Positions 61,195-64,000 of a stretch of DNA of 64,000 nucleotides are shown here, one piece after another. The stretch covers positions 14,768,501-14,832,500 of the forward strand of contig JAUCBN010000035.1 in NCBI GenBank assembly GCA_035048815.1, written 5' to 3'. Position numbers and translations under genes: made by a program. The stretch is from Abelmoschus esculentus (lineage: Eukaryota; Streptophyta; Magnoliopsida; Malvales; Malvaceae). The notes beneath the pieces are model-generated. The model saw only the letters and a list, made by a program, of their open reading frames with translations. It had not been told where the DNA came from and made no database searches. How positions within the stretch are numbered: position 1 is the stretch's first letter; each line of letters begins with the position of its first letter.

Positions 61195-61394
61195 GGTTTA
61201 CGGTTCCAGTCTTTATAAAAAATCCTTCGATGGTGGCAGAAACTAGGGAGAAAAGGTAGGTTCTGCTATCGGGGTCACAAGGGGCGAGTCTTGAACATTC
61301 CTTCCTTTTCCCCGGCCTTTTCTTTGGGTCGGTGGACGTCTCTGAGGGAACACAGCTAATTCTCGTTTTCACTCCCCTAGGGTCAAAATATGAG
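61195..61394. other. G+C-rich patch of unknown origin inside the MULE
   Basis: About half G+C by eye (GGGGTCACAAGGGGCGAGTC, CCCCGGCCTTTTCTTTGGGT) in a roughly 30% G+C setting. The minus strand is open across it (DPKKRPGKRKECSRLAPCDP). It may be the 3' end of the mobile-domain gene or a separately acquired piece, for example organellar DNA. Not identified. Confidence 0.35.
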
Positions 61395-62793
61395 GCTTCC
61401 CATAAGCAAAGAATCAATTGATGTAATCGAATTACAAAATAAACCCTGCAATTTTTTGACAAATGGGTTGCCTCACTCGTCTTTGTGCCCACAATTGAAT
61501 CTAACTAGAATGTCGATCAGACCAATCAACATTCTTCTTACCTTGTCTGATCAACAATGTAGTTCGTCGAAATTTAGAGGTTCATCTGAAATACCTTGGA
61601 CGTATCCAAATGGTCGGAGCACTCTATTAGTAGAATGTCACAACAGTAGAATAATGGGTCAGTGGTACAATGAAAAACCAGATGTTAGTAGTATCCATTT
61701 TTTCTACAGGAATACATTGCATAACTTTTGTTTCATGGTAAGACATCCAAACAAACTACAAAAAAAATATTATTTTAATTAAAAAATAATATTAAGATAT
61801 CTTAAAATATAATAATTGAAATTAATAATTATAAATTCTTAAAATTTATTTGATTGGTCTTGTCAATCAATAGTCAAAAATCTTGTTGGGTTGTCGATAA
61901 TCCGACATGTGTCAATCGATAACACCACCTATCATCATAAAATAAAATTATTATTAAAAATATAAAATATATTATTATTAAACAAAATTAAAATTATATT
62001 ACCTCCGAACTAGTGGAAACTCATATGACTTTTGTTGAAGTAGAGAAAGCCGTAAAAAAGGCATACGAAACTATGCCCACAACTAAAGTAACAATAAACA
62101 CCCTTCTATAACATGTTTCTCGAGATCTAAATTACTACACAACTCCCAAAATAAAAAGGCCAAAACAGTTGATCCTCAACTTAAATTACTTGAATCCACA
62201 AAGTTAACCAAATGACGTAACCAGACCAAATACACTTTATTGCGTGATTTATCCGACATCAAAATCCTACCAAGAATCCGTAAAATATGTGCACGGGCAA
62301 AGTACTATAAATTGAAAAAAAATAATATAAAATACTAATTATTAAAAAAACAAAAAATAATAATAAATTATTTACCTTCTTAGTTTCTTCAGAAGCGTCC
62401 TCCGGTAAATTAAAAAAATTATGTTTCAACCAAGTTAAATATATTATTCCTCCATCAAATTGGTCGGGAACAAAACCAAGCAACTCATAGCAGAGATTAA
62501 CACAATCACATTTCGCGGTACCCGTTATAGGAGCACCATCAATACATAGACCAAGTTGAAAAGAATCATCTTGTAAGGTGATAGTAGCCTCACCATACAG
62601 AAGATGAAATATGTGTGTCTACGGCCTTCATCTTTCGAGCAAGGCTAATCAGTTGCGGATGCAATTTACTTCTGCCTATTATATTGCTGACATATTTGAA
62701 CCTGACTTTGACCAAATACGAAACTATTTCTTCATGTGGTGGTTCCATTATACGATGACAATAAGAATTCAAAACTCTTCGATAAACCTTCAA
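61395..62793 (-). pseudogene. Plant mobile domain (PMD) gene carried by the MULE
   Basis: Minus-strand exons. 62375-62793: EIVSYLVKVRFKYVSNIIGR, KLHPQLISLARKMKAVDTH, then after a small shift FHLLYGEATITLQDDSFQLG, CYELLGFVPDQFDGG and YLTWLKHNFFNLPE. 62000-62302: YFARAHILRILGRILMSDKS, VYLVWLRHLVNFVDSSNLS, a stop, STVLAFLFWELCSNLDLEK. Then RLTHVGLSTTQQDF (about 61885-61925), and NRVLRPFGYVQGISDEPLNF (about 61565-61625). The order matches the PMD of the MAIN/MAIL1 and 'PP7 long form homolog' proteins. Plausible GT-AG borders at 62374 and 62303. Several stops and a frameshift near 62618. PMD proteins are nuclear, and their TE-borne relatives are of unknown function. Confidence 0.85.
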
Positions 62794-63049
62794 AAATTTT
62801 AAATTATAAAATTAGATGATAAAAAATATAAATAAAAAATATAAAAATTATATAAAAATTACCTCATCGTTTTTACGTCAATAGTCAAAATAATGTTTCC
62901 TATCCAATTTGCATAAACTTATCATTTTATCGAATAACTTTGATAAAAGTAACTAAAAGATAATCTAAAAGAGAAATATTAAAGAAAATCATAGGAAGTA
63001 ATTTTGGGTGATTTGGAATGAAGTAGGGTCGCGTCCCCTTCGAAGTAGT

Positions 63050-63181
63050 TTTACACAAAAATTGTTTTGTACATAAAGCGATTTTTTCACAGTACTTACT
63101 TTGTATACAAAGCGATTTCTTTGAAGTCTGATCGATTCTCACAATAGTCGCTTTGTGTAAAAAGCGATTTTTATTAAAGAT
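63050..63181. repeat. Subterminal palindrome cluster of the MULE (right side)
   Basis: Further AAAGCGATTT-type half-sites and palindromes (about 63066-63090, 63105-63122, 63146-63173) inside the terminal repeat, absent from the matching inner left side. The right side therefore carries more units. Confidence 0.75.
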
Positions 63182-63472
63182 AAATCGCTTTGTGTACAAA
63201 GCGATTTTCAAGGTCTAGGGTTTTGCCGGTTCATCTCATGGAAATCGCTTTTTACACAAAGCGATTTTTTTACATATTTTTTATTGACTGATGTATAAAG
63301 ACATGTCAAATCACTCATAAATCGTTTCCTACACAAAATGATTATTGAAATCGCTTTCTATAAAAATGATTTCAACTTACGTATTCTGACAAGGGTATAA
63401 CTTTGTAAATAACATTAAATAGGATATATTTATATAATAAAATATTAAAAAGGATATTAATATAATATTGCC
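63182..63472 (-). repeat. MULE right terminal inverted repeat with palindromes
   Basis: Reverse complement of the left repeat with moderate divergence. Palindromes at about 63183-63208, 63242-63268 and 63320-63372. Confidence 0.88.
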
Positions 63473-63481
63473 CTCTTGCTC

Positions 63482-64000
63482 ACACAAATTGTTTGCAGTC
63501 GAAATTCTTCATATACCAATCTCCACACGCAAACAACTGTACCGCCGCCCTGCAGTTGAGATAGATCAGATAAGCTAACACCACCACCAAAATTCAATTA
63601 AATAAATAGAAAACCACAAACTTCAGACAAATAGACCCAACATGGCAAGAAACAACAACATCATCCATTCATCCTCTTCCTTTTTTTCCCATAGATTAGG
63701 CAAACTTTATCCATCTGCAATAACGACAAGCCACAGAACAACAGCACTTGCCGTTTCTAAGTATTGGTGAAAAAAATCCCATTTTGACAAGAAAGTAACG
63801 GAACCCTAGTAGGCTAGTCGTTTCTCCAAGCAGGTCCAACGCAAACAATTGTTGAATGCCTTGACTCCACTTGCCAACTCACAAGACATTGTTGTTCTGT
63901 AAGAACTTAGCAGCAAGAAGAGGTGGGGGACCATGGGAAATTCGTAAAAACAAGAGGGTGGGAAGTGTCAGAACTCCAATCTATGACATATCCATCCTTA
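63482..64000. other. Right-hand end of window, no gene supported
   Basis: Less A+T-rich and without repeats seen elsewhere in the window. It could be a UTR or intron of a gene lying further right. No reading frame of useful length or family resemblance. Confidence 0.35.

Larger units (their letters stand above)
58853..63472. mobile_element. MULE (Mutator-like element) carrying a transposase and a plant mobile domain gene
   Basis: 4,620 bp. Long terminal inverted repeats begin GGCAATATT and end AATATTGCC. Flanking 9-mers CTCCTTCTC (58844-58852) and CTCTTGCTC (63473-63481) match at seven of nine positions; nine bases is the standard MULE duplication. The interior has a decayed MURA-type transposase on the plus strand and, converging on it, a decayed plant mobile domain gene on the minus strand. 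Both are broken, so the copy is inactive. Confidence 0.88.

Noticed and set aside
61390..61782. Plus-strand frame of 130 codons in the MULE
   Set aside because: Shadow of the minus-strand PMD gene, whose conserved RVLRPFGYVQGI block lies in the same DNA.

Overview
The window is nuclear DNA of a flowering plant, almost certainly a eudicot. It is A+T-rich, it carries plant-type genes with GT-AG introns, and it is dominated by plant LTR retrotransposons (Tekay/Del chromovirus, Athila-like Ty3/gypsy, Ty1/copia) together with TRIM, LINE, MITE and Mutator-like (MULE) elements. A Malvales-type rosid is a guess from the general look of the repeats and is not proven. Three host genes are supported: two tandem 2-oxoglutarate/Fe(II) dioxygenase genes of the SRG1 type, and one single-exon SAM-domain gene.

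Positions 1-24655 are one nested transposon stack on the minus strand. The host is an Athila-like element with LTRs at 1-1161 (cut by the window edge) and 23324-24655. It has a tRNA-Asp primer site, a gag-protease remnant and a remnant of the 'putative plant transposon protein' type, but no visible reverse transcriptase or integrase. Three things have inserted into it: a solo Tekay LTR (1488-4886), a complete Tekay element with a perfect AGAAC target duplication (5024-16908), and a solo LTR of a second Athila-like family (21804-23123). The Tekay element has two nearly identical 3.5-kb LTRs, yet its single-frame gag-pol carries six premature stops.

Positions 24656-31540 hold a Ty1/copia integrase scrap followed by a plus-strand Athila-like LTR, primer site and gag remnant. 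That LTR is split by another solo Tekay LTR (25847-29268). Positions 31541-37600 are A+T-rich and hold only weak repeat remnants (possible CACTA, SINE, and a dispersed minisatellite-like repeat that recurs at 54485-55345).

Positions 37635-46872 hold the two SRG1-like oxygenase genes, both on the minus strand with the same four-exon structure. The downstream copy has a one-base deletion at the end of exon 2 that a tandem splice acceptor could compensate, and an enlarged intron 3. Between the genes lie a 3.2-kb solo LTR, a 5'-truncated copia element with its 3' LTR, and a 334-bp TRIM. Upstream of the second gene are a foldback MITE and a hAT-like MITE.

Positions 50640-64000 hold another Athila-family solo LTR, a second TRIM, the SAM gene (53111-53815), repeats, a copia LTR remnant split by a LINE with a perfect 16-bp target duplication, and a 4.6-kb MULE (58853-63472). 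The MULE carries a decayed MURA-type transposase (+) facing a decayed plant mobile domain gene (-). Its terminal inverted repeats are packed with short palindromes. This MULE and the palindromic arrays inside the LTRs are the most interesting structures. MULEs carrying plant-mobile-domain genes as such are already known, so this is an instance of a known kind of association rather than a new system.
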